64,000 nucleotides of DNA, from NCBI RefSeq assembly GCF_012584515.1, contig NZ_CP051461.1, forward strand, positions 3,467,501 to 3,531,500, written 5' to 3'. Shown here one piece after another: positions 1 through 9,410 of this stretch. The stretch is from Polaromonas vacuolata (GTDB lineage: Bacteria; Pseudomonadota; Gammaproteobacteria; Burkholderiales; Burkholderiaceae_C). The stretch's first letter is position 1. Every line of letters begins with the position of its first letter. The position numbers were made by a program, and so were the translations under genes. The notes beneath the pieces are model-generated. The model was not told where the DNA came from and made no database searches. It saw nothing but the letters and a program-made list of their open reading frames with translations.

Positions 1-83
1 GCGTGCAAGCGCGTTTAGTTTGTGTCTTGCTCAAACTTATCACGTTAAAAAATTACTTTAAGTTTTAACTAATTTTGGACAAC

Positions 84-109
84 AAAAAGCCCGAATAAAC
101 GGGCTTTTT
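84..109 (-). terminator. Rho-independent terminator after tRNA-fMet / alpha operon
   Basis: A perfect stem AAAAGCCCG / CGGGCTTTT with a short AT loop is followed on the minus strand by a run of T. It lies just downstream of the tRNA gene and so probably ends transcripts from both the tRNA and the ribosomal operon. The symmetric A and T tracts would allow it to work in both directions. Confidence 0.85.
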
Positions 110-136
110 GTTTACTGAAAATGGTTATTCAGAAAA

Positions 137-213
<77 letters not shown>

Positions 214-237
214 TCAAGTATTTATTATAAACCTAAA

Positions 238-636
238 TTAAGCTTTAGCAGCGTCAATTTCAACTATTTCGCTAACATCAGGGCGATCGACCAGCTCAAC
301 TAAAGCCATAGGTGCGTTGTCACCAACACGGAAACCCATTTTCAGGATACGCGTGTAACCACCTGGACGGGTGTTGTAACGTGGGCCTAACACTGCAAAA
401 AGCTTGACAACCATATCGCGGTCGCGCAAACGATCAAATGCAAGGCGCTTATTAGCCAAGCTTGGCACTTTTGCAAGTGTGATCATTGGCTCAACCACAC
501 GGCGCAACTCTTTTGCCTTTGGCAAAGTCGTTTTGATGGCTTCGTGCTGCAAGAGCGAATTCATCATATTGCGCAGCATAGCCAAGCGGTGTGAGCTAGT
601 GCGGTTAAGTTTTCTAAGTCCGTGTCCGTGTCGCAT
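238..636 (-). CDS. rplQ: 50S ribosomal protein L17
   Basis: 132 residues, the usual bacterial length. The N-terminal [17 protein letters not shown] stretch and the later PMITLAK and [13 protein letters not shown] segments are typical of L17, which binds 23S rRNA near the exit tunnel. It is the last protein gene of the alpha operon, 83 bases after rpoA. A good ribosome binding site (AAGGAA) lies at 643-648. The C-terminal tail after GGYTRI is slightly longer than in E. coli and ends in an acidic/Ala run. Confidence 0.98.
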   Translation of the reverse strand: MRHGHGLRKLNRTSSHRLAMLRNMMNSLLQHEAIKTTLPKAKELRRVVEPMITLAKVPSLANKRLAFDRLRDRDMVVKLFAVLGPRYNTRPGGYTRILKMGFRVGDNAPMALVELVDRPDVSEIVEIDAAKA

Positions 637-689
637 GAGAATTTTCCTTTTTTAATTTCCGTGCAGCCGTATCAGGTACTGCAGGTACG

Positions 690-708
690 TCACCTCATGT
701 TGAGGTGA
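690..708. other. small hairpin between rpoA and rplQ
   Basis: Perfect 7-bp inverted repeat CACCTCA-TGT-TGAGGTG. A T run follows on the plus strand only (711-718), so it looks like a weak terminator reading against the operon, or a leader/processing structure in the rpoA-rplQ mRNA. There is no direct evidence for either. Confidence 0.35.
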
Positions 709-719
709 ACATTTTTTGA

Positions 720-1709
720 TTAGTGTTTATCTAGCCCTGCAGGCGGCCAGCTTTCAAGACGCATACCTAAAGTAAGACCACGCGAAGCGAGAACTTCTTT
801 AATTTCGTTGAGTGATTTACGACCCAGATTAGGAGTTTTTAACAACTCATTTTCCGTACGTTGGATCAAGTCACCGATGTAGTATATGTTCTCAGCCTTG
901 AGACAGTTGGCGGAGCGAACCGTCAACTCAAGCTCGTCAACTGGGCGCAACAAGATAGGGTCGAACTGCTGTGAGTTGCGTTGAACTGGCGCATCAAATG
1001 CAGCCAACTCATTGCCTTCAAGCTGTGCGAATACTGCCAATTGCTCAACCAGAATTTTAGCGGATGCACGAACCGCATCTTCTGCAGTCACAGCACCGTT
1101 GGTTTCAATTTCTAAAACCAATTTATCTAAGTCTGTACGCTGCTCAACACGCGCGCTTTCAACAACGTAGCTCACACGTTTAACCGGCGAGAACGAAGCA
1201 TCAAGAACAATACGTCCAATTGATTTGGTCGACTCGTCGCCATAACGACGTTGGTTACCAGGTACATAACCACGACCATTTTCGACCTTGATTTGCATGT
1301 CAATCTTGCCGCCGTGCGACAAATTCACAATCACATGTTCCGGATTGATAATCTCGACGTCATGTGGCGTCTGGATATCAGCGGCAGTAACTGGGCCTTC
1401 GCCGTCTTTGCGTAAGCTCAGGGTAACTTCGTCACGGTTGTGAAGTTTAAACACCACGCCCTTGAGGTTGAGCAAGATGTTGATAACGTCTTCCTGAACG
1501 CCATCGATGGAAGAGTACTCATGGAGTACGCCAGCGATAGTCACTTCAGTAGCTGCGTGGCCGACCATAGAGGACAGCAAAACGCGGCGCAGTGCATTGC
1601 CCAGTGTGTGGCCATAACCGCGTTCAAACGGCTCGAGAGTCACTTTGGCGCGATTAACACCCAGTGGCTCAACATTGATGGTTTTAGGTTTTAGTAAATT
1701 AGTCTGCAT
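720..1709 (-). CDS. rpoA: DNA-directed RNA polymerase subunit alpha
   Basis: 329 residues as in E. coli. The N-terminal dimerisation/assembly domain (about 1-235) carries [19 protein letters not shown] linker leads to the C-terminal domain (about 250-325), with the helix-hairpin-helix region [18 protein letters not shown] used for UP-element and activator contact. It lies between rpsD and rplQ as in the standard alpha operon. The gap to rpsD holds a strong palindrome (1770-1792). Confidence 0.99.
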   Translation of the reverse strand: MQTNLLKPKTINVEPLGVNRAKVTLEPFERGYGHTLGNALRRVLLSSMVGHAATEVTIAGVLHEYSSIDGVQEDVINILLNLKGVVFKLHNRDEVTLSLRKDGEGPVTAADIQTPHDVEIINPEHVIVNLSHGGKIDMQIKVENGRGYVPGNQRRYGDESTKSIGRIVLDASFSPVKRVSYVVESARVEQRTDLDKLVLEIETNGAVTAEDAVRASAKILVEQLAVFAQLEGNELAAFDAPVQRNSQQFDPILLRPVDELELTVRSANCLKAENIYYIGDLIQRTENELLKTPNLGRKSLNEIKEVLASRGLTLGMRLESWPPAGLDKH

Positions 1710-1769
1710 TCGATCTTCCTCTCAATACCCTCGGCTCGTTACACCGATAAGGCCGGCGAAGTGGGACCC

Positions 1770-1792
1770 GCGTGGCGGGTATCCCGCCACGC
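1770..1792. other. perfect 10-bp stem-loop between rpsD and rpoA
   Basis: GCGTGGCGGG-TAT-CCCGCCACGC is a perfect GC-rich inverted repeat with a 3-nt loop and no T tract. It lies in the 93-base gap between rpsD and rpoA. The lack of a T run argues against a classic terminator. An mRNA-processing, stabilising or attenuation element is more likely, which would fit separate tuning of rpoA relative to the ribosomal genes. Confidence 0.6.
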
Positions 1793-1802
1793 AGGAACTA
1801 AA

Positions 1803-2426
1803 TTAGCGTGAATACAACTCAACGATCAACGATTCGTTGACGTCAGCAGCGAACTCGTCGCGGTCTGGAACCTTCTTGAACAGGCCTTCGCCCTTGTCGA
1901 TGCTCACATCAACCCATGCTGGCATGCCAACTTGTTGGGCCAATTGCAGAGCTTCAGCAACGCGGACTTGTTTCTTCGATTTGTCGCGAACTGCAACCAC
2001 ATCGCCAGCTTTGACCATGTAGGAAGGAATGTTCACCGAACCACCGTTCACGGTGATAGCTTTGTGTGAAACCAACTGACGCGCTTCAGCGCGGGTTGAT
2101 CCAAAGCCCATGCGGTATACGACATTGTCCAAACGGCATTCCAGAATGAACAACAGATTGGCGCCGGTGTTACCTTTGCGACGATCAGCTTCTTCGAAGT
2201 AGCGGCGGAATTGCTTCTCGAGCACACCGTACATACGCTTGACTTTCTGCTTTTCACGCAGTTGAAGACCGTAGTCAGAAGTACGCATACCGGAGGTACG
2301 GCCATGCTGACCAGGCTTGGAATCAAACTTGGATTTATCAGCAATAGCGCGACGAGCACTCTTCAAGAAGAGGTCAGTGCCTTCACGGCGGGAAAGTTTG
2401 GCCTTGGGGCCTAGGTAACGTGCCAC
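1803..2426 (-). CDS. rpsD: 30S ribosomal protein S4
   Basis: 207 residues. The N-terminal rRNA-binding region begins [20 protein letters not shown]. An S4 RNA-binding domain spans about residues 97-160 ([22 protein letters not shown]). S4 nucleates 30S assembly and in enterobacteria represses its own operon. No zinc cysteine cluster is seen at the N-terminus (a C-minus form). It sits between rpsK and rpoA. The 145-base gap upstream holds two small inverted repeats (around 2497-2527 and 2536-2551) that could fold in the mRNA. Confidence 0.98.
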   Translation of the reverse strand: MARYLGPKAKLSRREGTDLFLKSARRAIADKSKFDSKPGQHGRTSGMRTSDYGLQLREKQKVKRMYGVLEKQFRRYFEEADRRKGNTGANLLFILECRLDNVVYRMGFGSTRAEARQLVSHKAITVNGGSVNIPSYMVKAGDVVAVRDKSKKQVRVAEALQLAQQVGMPAWVDVSIDKGEGLFKKVPDRDEFAADVNESLIVELYSR

Positions 2427-2571
2427 TTGAATATCCTTTTGTCATCTACTGCATCGCTGCAGGAGCCACAGTTCTGTATTTTAAAAAACAGTAATCAATG
2501 GCGGTGGGCTTGAGTGAAACGTTCAGGCCCACGCAGACTGTAAACAGTCAGCGCAGGCCAGAACACGGGAA

Positions 2572-2976
2572 TTAAATACGACGACGTTTTTGTGGACGGC
2601 AGCCGTTATGTGGAACCGGTGTCACGTCAGCGATCGAATTGATACGAATGCCGAGTGCGCCCAAAGCGCGAACCGAAGATTCGCGACCTGGACCTGGACC
2701 TTTGATTTCAACATCAAGGTTTTTAATACCTTGTTCAATGGCAGCGCGGCCAGCAACTTCCGAAGCCACTTGGGCTGCGAAAGGAGTCGATTTACGCGAA
2801 CCCTTGAAACCTTGACCACCAGACGAAGCCCATGACAAAGCATTGCCTTGACGGTCCGTGATGGTGATGATGGTGTTGTTAAAAGACGCGTGAACGTGAG
2901 CGATACCATCGGCAACGTTTTTACGAACTTTTTTACGTACGCGTTGTGACGCGTTATTACTTGGTGACTTAGCCAT
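2572..2976 (-). CDS. rpsK: 30S ribosomal protein S11
   Basis: 134 residues. The central [21 protein letters not shown] and the C-terminal [15 protein letters not shown] are diagnostic of S11, which lies on the 30S platform near the Shine-Dalgarno helix. The common GCRPPK motif reads GCRPQK here, a tolerated change. It starts 13 bases after the stop of rpsM with an AGAGGA-type ribosome binding site. Confidence 0.98.
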   Translation of the reverse strand: MAKSPSNNASQRVRKKVRKNVADGIAHVHASFNNTIITITDRQGNALSWASSGGQGFKGSRKSTPFAAQVASEVAGRAAIEQGIKNLDVEIKGPGPGRESSVRALGALGIRINSIADVTPVPHNGCRPQKRRRI

Positions 2977-2989
2977 GTGGTCCTCTCAA

Positions 2990-3355
2990 TTATTTCTTCA
3001 ACGAAGCTGCTGCCTTACGCGGACCCTTACGGGTACGTGCATTGGTGCGGGTACGTTGACCACGCATTGGCAGACCGCGACGATGGCGGAAACCACGGTA
3101 GCAGCCGATGTCCATCAAGCGCTTGATGTTCATCGTGGTCTCACGACGCAAGTCACCTTCAATGGTGAAAAGCGCGATTTGATCACGAATCTTTTCTAAA
3201 TCGCCATCAGTCAAATCTTTGACTTTTTTGGAGAAAGCAATATCGCAAGCTTCGCAAATTTTGCGAGCGCGTGTGCGACCAATGCCAAAAATAGCAGTCA
3301 GACCGATTTCGGAATGTTGCTGCGGCGGAATGTTAATACCAGCTATACGAGCCAT
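2990..3355 (-). CDS. rpsM: 30S ribosomal protein S13
   Basis: 121 residues. Starts [22 protein letters not shown] with a helix-two-turn-helix core ([15 protein letters not shown]) and ends in the basic tail [15 protein letters not shown] that reaches the P-site tRNA. It is the first gene of the alpha group, following rpmJ. A GAGGAAGA-like ribosome binding site precedes the start. Confidence 0.98.
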   Translation of the reverse strand: MARIAGINIPPQQHSEIGLTAIFGIGRTRARKICEACDIAFSKKVKDLTDGDLEKIRDQIALFTIEGDLRRETTMNIKRLMDIGCYRGFRHRRGLPMRGQRTRTNARTRKGPRKAAASLKK

Positions 3356-3379
3356 GTTCTTCCTCTAAACTTCTTGAAA

Positions 3380-3493
3380 TCAGCCTTGACGCTGTTTGTG
3401 ACGTGGGTCTGTGCAGATGACGCGCACGACGCCCTTGCGACGAATAACTTTACAGTTACGGCAAATTTTCTTGACCGAAGCTGAAACTCTCAT
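3380..3493 (-). CDS. rpmJ: 50S ribosomal protein L36
   Basis: 37 residues beginning [16 protein letters not shown]. The zinc ribbon C-x2-C-x12-C-x4-H is intact, so this is the zinc-dependent form. The frame stays open further upstream to 3592, but L36 always starts at this MRVSASVKK methionine, and an AGGAGA ribosome binding site lies just upstream. The extra upstream frame overlaps the infA remnant and is not part of L36. Confidence 0.96.
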   Translation of the reverse strand: MRVSASVKKICRNCKVIRRKGVVRVICTDPRHKQRQG

Positions 3494-3512
3494 TTCTATT
3501 CTCCTAAACTTA

Positions 3513-3620
3513 TCAAAGTGCTTTATTGGCACGAAACACGTTACGCGCCAGCGATAAATCGTATGGCATCGGTTCAACAGCAACCCTGTCACCAGGCCTT
3601 GCAGGTATCTGGCTAACCAG
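3513..3620 (-). pseudogene. infA: infA 3' remnant (translation initiation factor IF-1, truncated)
   Basis: Read on the minus strand directly after the secY stop and in the same frame, 35 codons give ...[31 protein letters not shown] then TGA. This matches the last third of IF-1 (E. coli [27 protein letters not shown]). The first 40 or so residues of the OB fold, and a start codon with ribosome binding site, are missing. The only in-frame ATG is inside PMPYDL. The position secY-infA-rpmJ is the normal place for this gene, so this looks like a decayed copy. A working infA must be elsewhere. Confidence 0.85.
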
Positions 3621-4940
3621 TTAACCGCCCGGTGATGTCTTGAAGTTCGCCTTTTTAAGAAGCGACTCGTACTGTTGCGACATCATGTAATTTTGTACTT
3701 GTGCCATGAAATCCATAGTCACAACCACAATAATCATTAGCGACGTTCCACCGAAGTAAAACGGCACGTTGTATTTCAGAATCAGAAACTCGGGCAGTAA
3801 ACACACAAATGTGATGTAGACAGCGCCGGCAAGCGTCAACCGAACCAGTATTTTATCTATGTAGCGAGCAGTTTGATCACCCGGGCGAATACCAGGAATG
3901 AACGCACCGCTTTTCTTGAGGTTGTCTGCAGTTTCACGACTATTGAAAACCAATGCCGTATAAAAGAAGCAGAAAAACACAATCGCACCAGCGTAAAGCA
4001 TGACGTAAATAGGTTGACCTGGTGTCAGCGTGCTGGCTATATCTCTTAGCCAACGCATGCTTTCACCAGTACTAAACCAGCCAACTAAAGTTGCGGGAAG
4101 CAAGATGATAGACGAAGCGAAGATGGGAGGTATAACACCAGCCATATTAAGCTTCAAAGGCAGATGGGAAGATTGCCCCCCGTAGACCTTATTACCAACT
4201 TGCCGCCTTGCATAATTGACCAGTATTTTACGCTGTCCACGCTCGACGAAAACCACAAAGTAAGTCACCAGAGCGACCACGGCAATGATAAGTATTGCTA
4301 CTAATATGCTCATTGCACCGGTACGTATCAGTTCAAGTAAACCGCCGGCTGCATTTGGCAGCCCGGCCGCAATACCCGCAAAGATAAGTATCGATATACC
4401 GTTACCCAAACCGCGCTCGGTTATTTGCTCGCCCAACCACATTAAAAACATGGTTCCCGCCGTCAAACTCACTACCGCTGTCATTCGAAAACCAAAGCCT
4501 GGTGCAAGCACCAAACCAGGAGAGCTCTCGAGTGCCACTGCGATACCCATGGACTGGAACAATGCCAATCCTAAAGTGCCGTAGCGAGTGTATTGAGTAA
4601 TCTTGCGGCGACCGCTTTCACCTTCTTTTTTCAACTGCTCAAATGTCGGGACGACATAGGTTAGCAATTGCATGATGATGGAAGCGGAAATGTAAGGCAT
4701 GATGCCCAGCGCAAACACAGTAAAGCGAGATAAAGCGCCACCAGAAAACATATTGAACAAGTTCAATATGCCGCCCTGCTGTCCGCTAAACAATGCTTTA
4801 AGTTGCCCAGGATCAATTCCCGGCACCGGGATGTGTGCGCCTATGCGGTACACAACCAGTGCCAGTAGCAAAAACACAAGCCGGCTGCGCAAATCACCGA
4901 ACTTGCCGGTTTTTGCAATTTGAGCTGAGTTAGTCGCCAC
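3621..4940 (-). CDS. secY: protein translocase subunit SecY
   Basis: 439 residues with about ten membrane segments, the size of E. coli SecY. Recognisable parts are the N-terminal [26 protein letters not shown], the plug region, the cytoplasmic loop [22 protein letters not shown] and the C-terminal [11 protein letters not shown]. It forms the SecYEG channel for secretory and membrane proteins. The C-terminus is complete, so the infA loss just downstream did not damage secY. Next upstream gene is rplO. Confidence 0.98.
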   Translation of the reverse strand: MATNSAQIAKTGKFGDLRSRLVFLLLALVVYRIGAHIPVPGIDPGQLKALFSGQQGGILNLFNMFSGGALSRFTVFALGIMPYISASIIMQLLTYVVPTFEQLKKEGESGRRKITQYTRYGTLGLALFQSMGIAVALESSPGLVLAPGFGFRMTAVVSLTAGTMFLMWLGEQITERGLGNGISILIFAGIAAGLPNAAGGLLELIRTGAMSILVAILIIAVVALVTYFVVFVERGQRKILVNYARRQVGNKVYGGQSSHLPLKLNMAGVIPPIFASSIILLPATLVGWFSTGESMRWLRDIASTLTPGQPIYVMLYAGAIVFFCFFYTALVFNSRETADNLKKSGAFIPGIRPGDQTARYIDKILVRLTLAGAVYITFVCLLPEFLILKYNVPFYFGGTSLMIIVVVTMDFMAQVQNYMMSQQYESLLKKANFKTSPGG

Positions 4941-4970
4941 GAGTTAGTCCAGTCGAGTTAGTTCTGAAAA

Positions 4971-5402
4971 TCAGGCTACGGAGCCGCCAGCAGCTTCAAT
5001 AATGGTCTTGGCGCTAGCAGTAGCACCGATTCCATTGAGCTTAACTGCTATTGTCAATTCGCCAGTGTTGATCACTTTAACGTTTTTAGCGATCTGACCC
5101 ACAAGGCCAGCCGTTTTCAACGCCAAAAGATCGACTTCGGCCAAACCGAGTTGCTCGAGCGACGTGAGGGTTACCTCAGCGTTGAACTTGAGTAAGTGCG
5201 ATTTAAAACCGCGCTTTGGCAGACGACGTTGCATAGGCATTTGACCGCCTTCAAAACCGACTTTGTGGTAACCACCAGCACGTGACTTTTGGCCTTTATG
5301 ACCACGTCCAGCTGTTTTACCAATACCAGAACCAATACCGCGTCCAACGCGGCGCTTGGCGTGCTTAGAGCCTTCACTAGGCTTCATTCCATTCAATTGC
5401 AT
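4971..5402 (-). CDS. rplO: 50S ribosomal protein L15
   Basis: 143 residues. N-terminal Gly/Arg-rich extension ([28 protein letters not shown]) that threads into 23S rRNA, followed by the globular part with LPKRGF and the C-terminal Gly/Ala segment. Spc operon position between rpmD and secY, 13 bases after rpmD. Confidence 0.98.
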   Translation of the reverse strand: MQLNGMKPSEGSKHAKRRVGRGIGSGIGKTAGRGHKGQKSRAGGYHKVGFEGGQMPMQRRLPKRGFKSHLLKFNAEVTLTSLEQLGLAEVDLLALKTAGLVGQIAKNVKVINTGELTIAVKLNGIGATASAKTIIEAAGGSVA

Positions 5403-5415
5403 TTCGAGTCTCCGC

Positions 5416-5598
5416 TTAGATAACTTTGACCAGATAACTGATCTTGTTGATCATTCCGCGCACTGCGGGCGTATCCTCTAATTCGCTAACGCTATTGACA
5501 CCACGCAGACCCAGACCACGCACAGTAGCGCGGTGTGACTCTTTGGTTCCAATCGGGCTGCGAATCAGCTGGACTTTAACTTTATTTTCTATAGTCAT
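5416..5598 (-). CDS. rpmD: 50S ribosomal protein L30
   Basis: 60 residues, the usual short bacterial L30. The motif [24 protein letters not shown] is characteristic. It binds 23S rRNA next to 5S rRNA. It lies between rpsE and rplO with 26- and 13-base gaps, and a GGAG ribosome binding site precedes the start. Confidence 0.97.
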   Translation of the reverse strand: MTIENKVKVQLIRSPIGTKESHRATVRGLGLRGVNSVSELEDTPAVRGMINKISYLVKVI

Positions 5599-5624
5599 TT
5601 AAATACTCCTGGAGCCTTTGGCAT

Positions 5625-6143
5625 TTAGCCGAAGATCTCTTCGACCGATTTGCCACGCTTGGCTGCAATATCAGAAGCCGTGGTGGAGTTATTCAGTGCG
5701 TCCAGCGTGGCGCGCACCATGTTGTATGGGTTGCTCGAACCATGGCTTTTGGCCACGATATCGGTAATGCCCATGACTTCAAACACAGCGCGCATTGGGC
5801 CGCCAGCAATAATGCCGGTACCTTTTGCTGCTGGCATCATCATGACATTGGCTGCGCCCCAATGACCGAAGACATTATGGTGAATCGTGCCGTTTTTCAA
5901 TGACACTTTGGTCAAATTGCGACGCGCTTCTTCCATAGCCTTTTGCACGGCTGCTGGCACTTCTTTCGATTTGCCCTTGCCCATGCCAACGCGGCCGTCG
6001 CCGTCACCTACAACAGTTAGTGCGGCGAAACCGAGAATACGGCCACCCTTCACAACTTTGGTGACGCGGTTGACCGCGATCATTTTTTCCTTCAGACCAT
6101 CGTCTGGAGTATCGTTTTGTGATTTGCCTTGAAACTTAGCCAT
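5625..6143 (-). CDS. rpsE: 30S ribosomal protein S5
   Basis: 172 residues. The N-terminal double-stranded RNA-binding domain contains [21 protein letters not shown]. The C-terminal half carries [23 protein letters not shown]5 acts in decoding fidelity and mRNA entry. Spc operon position between rplR and rpmD. Confidence 0.98.
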   Translation of the reverse strand: MAKFQGKSQNDTPDDGLKEKMIAVNRVTKVVKGGRILGFAALTVVGDGDGRVGMGKGKSKEVPAAVQKAMEEARRNLTKVSLKNGTIHHNVFGHWGAANVMMMPAAKGTGIIAGGPMRAVFEVMGITDIVAKSHGSSNPYNMVRATLDALNNSTTASDIAAKRGKSVEEIFG

Positions 6144-6161
6144 ACTATTTTTCCAGTCTGC

Positions 6162-6527
6162 TTAGAATTGCAAACCAGCTTCGCGTGCAGCATCAGCCAG
6201 CGCTTTTACGCGGCCATGGTACGCAAAACCAGCGCGATCAAACGCTACTTTTTCTACACCTGCGGCTTTTGCTTTTTCAGCAATGCGCTTGCCAATGGCT
6301 TGCGCAGCAGCAACGTTTCCGCCTTTACCGGAGGCGCCGATTTCTTTGCGAACTTCTACTTCTGCAGTAGAGGCAACCGCCAGAACTTTCGTGCCGTCGC
6401 CAGAGATAACTGTGGCGTATATATGCAGATTGGTGCGATTCACGGTAAGACGGGCAACACCTTGATTGGCGATGCGGATACGCGTCTGACGTGAACGACG
6501 AAGGCGCTGCTCTTTTTTGGTCAACAT
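6162..6527 (-). CDS. rplR: 50S ribosomal protein L18
   Basis: 121 residues. Basic N-terminus [19 protein letters not shown], then the 5S rRNA-binding fold with [16 protein letters not shown] and the C-terminal [25 protein letters not shown]. Binds 5S rRNA with L5. 18 bases after it comes rpsE, and 11 bases before it rplF ends. Confidence 0.98.
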   Translation of the reverse strand: MLTKKEQRLRRSRQTRIRIANQGVARLTVNRTNLHIYATVISGDGTKVLAVASTAEVEVRKEIGASGKGGNVAAAQAIGKRIAEKAKAAGVEKVAFDRAGFAYHGRVKALADAAREAGLQF

Positions 6528-6538
6528 TTTGCAGCTCC

Positions 6539-7072
6539 TTATTTCTTCTTGGTTTCTTTAATCGTGATCTTCTCATCCGAATAACGGATGCCTTTGCCTT
6601 TGTAGGGCTCAGGAGGACGAACAGCACGAACTTCAGCAGCGATTTGGCCAACACGTTGACGATCAGAGCCTTTGATCACAACCTCAGTAGGGGTTGGGGT
6701 CGTAACAGTGATACCAGCGGGCATATCCATAATCACAGGGTGTGAAAAACCAATGGTTAGGTTGAGCTTAGCGCCCGCGGCCTGAGCTTTAAAGCCCACG
6801 CCAACCAGATTGAGTTTTTTCTCGAAGCCTTTGGTGACGCCGGTCACCATATTGTTAACGAGCTGGCGAATAGTGCCGCTCATTGCATTGGCTTCACGCG
6901 AATCATTAGCTGGCGCGAACGTCAACTTGCCATCGTCATTTTTGACGGTGACGAGTGGGTTCTGAGCCAGCGCCAGGGCGCCGAGGGCACCTTTGACATT
7001 GATTTGGTCAGCTTTAAGAGCCACTTCCACGCCAGCAGGCACGGAGACGGGCATTTTTCCTACACGAGACAT
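6539..7072 (-). CDS. rplF: 50S ribosomal protein L6
   Basis: 177 residues with the two internally similar L6 domains. The C-terminal signature is [17 protein letters not shown]6 lies near the factor-binding site of the large subunit. Starts [15 protein letters not shown] with an AGAGGA ribosome binding site. Between rpsH and rplR. Confidence 0.98.
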   Translation of the reverse strand: MSRVGKMPVSVPAGVEVALKADQINVKGALGALALAQNPLVTVKNDDGKLTFAPANDSREANAMSGTIRQLVNNMVTGVTKGFEKKLNLVGVGFKAQAAGAKLNLTIGFSHPVIMDMPAGITVTTPTPTEVVIKGSDRQRVGQIAAEVRAVRPPEPYKGKGIRYSDEKITIKETKKK

Positions 7073-7095
7073 CTTTTATCCTCTCAATGCCGCCG

Positions 7096-7491
7096 TTAGG
7101 CCACGTAGCAAAGCACTTCGCCACCGATGCCGGTAGCGCGAGCTTTACGATCAGTCATAACACCTTGTGGTGTCGTAACAATTGCCACACCCAAGCCATT
7201 CATGACTTGTGGGATGGCGCCATGGCCTTTGTATACGCGAAGGCCGGGACGACTGACGCGCTCAATGCGCTCAATCACCGGGCGACCTGCATAGTACTTC
7301 AGGGCGATTTCCAACTGGGGCTTGCCTTCGTTGTCCTTGACGGAGAAGCCATCAATGTAGCCCTCATCCATCAAGACTTGTGCGATTGCAACTTTGACTT
7401 TTGACGACGGGATCTGAACGATGGCTTTTTCAACCATTTGTGCGTTCCGAATGCGTGTCAACATGTCGGCGATAGGGTCACTCATGCTCAT
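7096..7491 (-). CDS. rpsH: 30S ribosomal protein S8
   Basis: 131 residues. [19 protein letters not shown] at the start and the C-terminal signature [20 protein letters not shown] with [10 protein letters not shown]8 binds helix 21 of 16S rRNA and represses the spc operon translationally in enterobacteria. Follows rpsN by 18 bases. Confidence 0.98.
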   Translation of the reverse strand: MSMSDPIADMLTRIRNAQMVEKAIVQIPSSKVKVAIAQVLMDEGYIDGFSVKDNEGKPQLEIALKYYAGRPVIERIERVSRPGLRVYKGHGAIPQVMNGLGVAIVTTPQGVMTDRKARATGIGGEVLCYVA

Positions 7492-7509
7492 TTTGTGCTT
7501 CCTCTATGC

Positions 7510-7815
7510 TTACCAGCTTGCTTTGGTGATACCGGGGATATCACCTGCAAATGCTAGTTCACGGATCTTGGCGCGAGCCAGACCGAATTGACGGAACGTG
7601 CCACGTGGGCGGCCGGTGATCGCGCAGCGATTACGCTGACGAGTCGGGTTCGCGTTGCGGGGCAGCTTTTGTAACTCCAAACGGGCCAGTTGACGCTCTT
7701 CATCGGAGCGCTTGGCGTCGTTCGACGTTGCTTTGAGTTCTGCGTGTTTCTTAGCGAATTTAGCGACGAGTTTGTCGCGCTTGATTTCGCGTTGGAGCAG
7801 TGCTTGTTTTGCCAT
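7510..7815 (-). CDS. rpsN: 30S ribosomal protein S14 (zinc-free form)
   Basis: 101 residues, the long form without CxxC zinc ligands. The signature [26 protein letters not shown] is present and the protein ends KASW. It binds the 30S head. It is 9 bases after rplE. Confidence 0.98.
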   Translation of the reverse strand: MAKQALLQREIKRDKLVAKFAKKHAELKATSNDAKRSDEERQLARLELQKLPRNANPTRQRNRCAITGRPRGTFRQFGLARAKIRELAFAGDIPGITKASW

Positions 7816-7824
7816 CTTGCGCCT

Positions 7825-8364
7825 TCAGTTCTTGAACGGAAAACGGAAGGCGGTGAGCAGTGCTTTGCACTCTTCATCGGTCTTAGCCGTTGTAGTGATG
7901 CTGATGTTAAGACCGCGCAAAGCGTCAACTTTGTCGTATTCAACTTCAGGGAAAATGATCTGCTCTTTCACGCCGATGTTGTAGTTGCCGCGGCCGTCAA
8001 AGGCCCGACCGGAAATACCGCGAAAGTCACGAACGCGGGGCAAAGCCACGGTCACGAAACGATCAAGGAATTCATACATCTGAACGCCGCGCAAAGTCAC
8101 CATGCAACCGATTGGCAGATCTTCACGGATCTTGAAACCGGCGATAGCTTTCTTAGCTTTGGTAACCACAGGCTTTTGGCCAGCGATTTTGGTCATGTCG
8201 CCCACAGCGTTGTCCATGACTTTCTTGTCAGCTACCGCCTCGCTCACGCCCATATTGAGGGTGATCTTGGTGATGCGTGGAACTTGCATTGGGGTGGTGT
8301 AACCGAATTTCTCGATTAACGCCGGCGAGATTTTCTCGCGGAATAATTGTTGTAAGCGTGCCAT
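7825..8364 (-). CDS. rplE: 50S ribosomal protein L5
   Basis: 179 residues as in E. coli. Begins [22 protein letters not shown] and contains [13 protein letters not shown] and [28 protein letters not shown]. Binds 5S rRNA and contacts P-site tRNA. Two bases separate it from the stop of rplX, so translation is probably coupled. Confidence 0.98.
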   Translation of the reverse strand: MARLQQLFREKISPALIEKFGYTTPMQVPRITKITLNMGVSEAVADKKVMDNAVGDMTKIAGQKPVVTKAKKAIAGFKIREDLPIGCMVTLRGVQMYEFLDRFVTVALPRVRDFRGISGRAFDGRGNYNIGVKEQIIFPEVEYDKVDALRGLNISITTTAKTDEECKALLTAFRFPFKN

Positions 8365-8366
8365 AT

Positions 8367-8687
8367 TTATGCAGCCTTAATTTCTTCGCCGCTGGACTTG
8401 AAGACGCGCACTTTTTTGCCGTCAGCCAACAACTTGATTCCAACCCGATCAGCCTTGCCCGACGCAGCATTAAATATTGCTATGTTGGACTGGTGAATCG
8501 GCATACTTTTTTGGACGATACCGCCAACAGTGCCTTTGAGGGGGTTTGGCTTGGTGTGTTTTTTCACCAGGTTCAGGCCCTCAATCAGCACATAGCTGTC
8601 GTCAATACGCTGCGTGATCGTGCCACGTTTGCTCTTGTCGCGGCCTGTGAGGACGATTATTTCGTCGCCTTTGCGAATCTTGTTCAT
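8367..8687 (-). CDS. rplX: 50S ribosomal protein L24
   Basis: 106 residues. KOW motif near the N-terminus ([19 protein letters not shown]) and the [18 protein letters not shown] segment (here [15 protein letters not shown]). One of the two assembly-initiating proteins of the 50S subunit. 9 bases after rplN. Confidence 0.98.
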   Translation of the reverse strand: MNKIRKGDEIIVLTGRDKSKRGTITQRIDDSYVLIEGLNLVKKHTKPNPLKGTVGGIVQKSMPIHQSNIAIFNAASGKADRVGIKLLADGKKVRVFKSSGEEIKAA

Positions 8688-8696
8688 GGCTTGTCC

Positions 8697-9065
8697 TTAC
8701 AGAACTTCAGGAGCCAAAGACACGATCTTCATGAACTTTTCAGTGCGCAATTCGCGCGTGACTGGTCCGAAGATGCGCGTGCCGATTGGCTCGAGCTTGG
8801 CGTTTAACAACACTGCTGCGTTGCCGTCGAATTTAACCAGCGAACCATCGCCGCGGCGAATGCCTTTGGCGGTGCGAACGACTACTGCACTATAAACCTC
8901 GCCTTTTTTGACGCGGCCACGTGGAGCGGCTTCTTTTATGCTGACCTTGATGACGTCCCCGACGCTGGCGTACCGGCGCTTGGATCCGCCCAGCACTTTG
9001 ATGCACATTACGGATTTAGCACCCGTATTGTCAGCAACATCGAGTTTGGATTGCGTTTGAATCAT
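8697..9065 (-). CDS. rplN: 50S ribosomal protein L14
   Basis: 122 residues, the family length. Starts [39 protein letters not shown], with the later [15 protein letters not shown] signature. It lies at the subunit interface. First gene of the block here. No rpsQ lies upstream; instead there is a promoter-bearing intergenic region and the divergent proC. Confidence 0.98.
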   Translation of the reverse strand: MIQTQSKLDVADNTGAKSVMCIKVLGGSKRRYASVGDVIKVSIKEAAPRGRVKKGEVYSAVVVRTAKGIRRGDGSLVKFDGNAAVLLNAKLEPIGTRIFGPVTRELRTEKFMKIVSLAPEVL

Positions 9066-9410
9066 TTATGTTTGTTCCCAACTTGCACCAGTTTGCAGCC
9101 TTAATTTTGAAGTTAAAGTCACGCACCAGTCAGTCTTGGGCCCGTCGTCCACACCGCGAACCACTCGCAATGCTTCCTTTGGGCAGAAGGTCTCCGCTTT
9201 TTAAGAGCGAAGCCCACGATTATGCTCGAGCATTTGCAGTTGTCAACACCGAATGTTGAAATAACCTTTGGAATTTGCACACAAAACAACCAAAAGACTA
9301 CGGTGACGGGCTGACGAGATAGCCCGCTGCTCGGCAAGTTAGCGGTTTACCATGCTAAAAACTCTGCACTTGATTAGACCTAGCCCATTTTCAACTTAAC
9401 TTAGCCTTAA
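9066..9410. other. intergenic region between rplN and proC
   Basis: 345 bases between divergent genes. On the minus strand it holds a near-consensus sigma70 promoter (9219-9246) and a leader of about 145 bases to rplN. A small open frame on each strand shows no codon pattern or ribosome binding site that supports translation. No remnant of rpsQ was recognised. The proC promoter should also lie here, but no clear hexamers were seen for it. Confidence 0.6.
9219..9246 (-). promoter_or_regulatory. sigma70-type promoter for the rplN-led operon
   Basis: On the minus strand TTGACA (perfect -35, positions 9246-9241) is followed after 16 bases by CATAAT (5 of 6 to the -10 consensus, 9224-9219). Start of transcription would be near 9211, giving a leader of about 145 bases. 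The strength of the match suits a ribosomal operon. Confidence 0.75.

Noticed and set aside
2572..2600. S11 C-terminus GCRPQK in place of GCRPPK as possible mutation.
   Set aside because: Conservative site variation, probably common in this family; not a sign of damage.
3494..3592. 33-codon N-terminal extension of the rpmJ frame.
   Set aside because: L36 has a fixed start at MRVSASVKK; the extension is the infA remnant read in another frame.
9068..9337. Small frames on both strands upstream of rplN.
   Set aside because: They overlap the promoter and leader and have no coding support.
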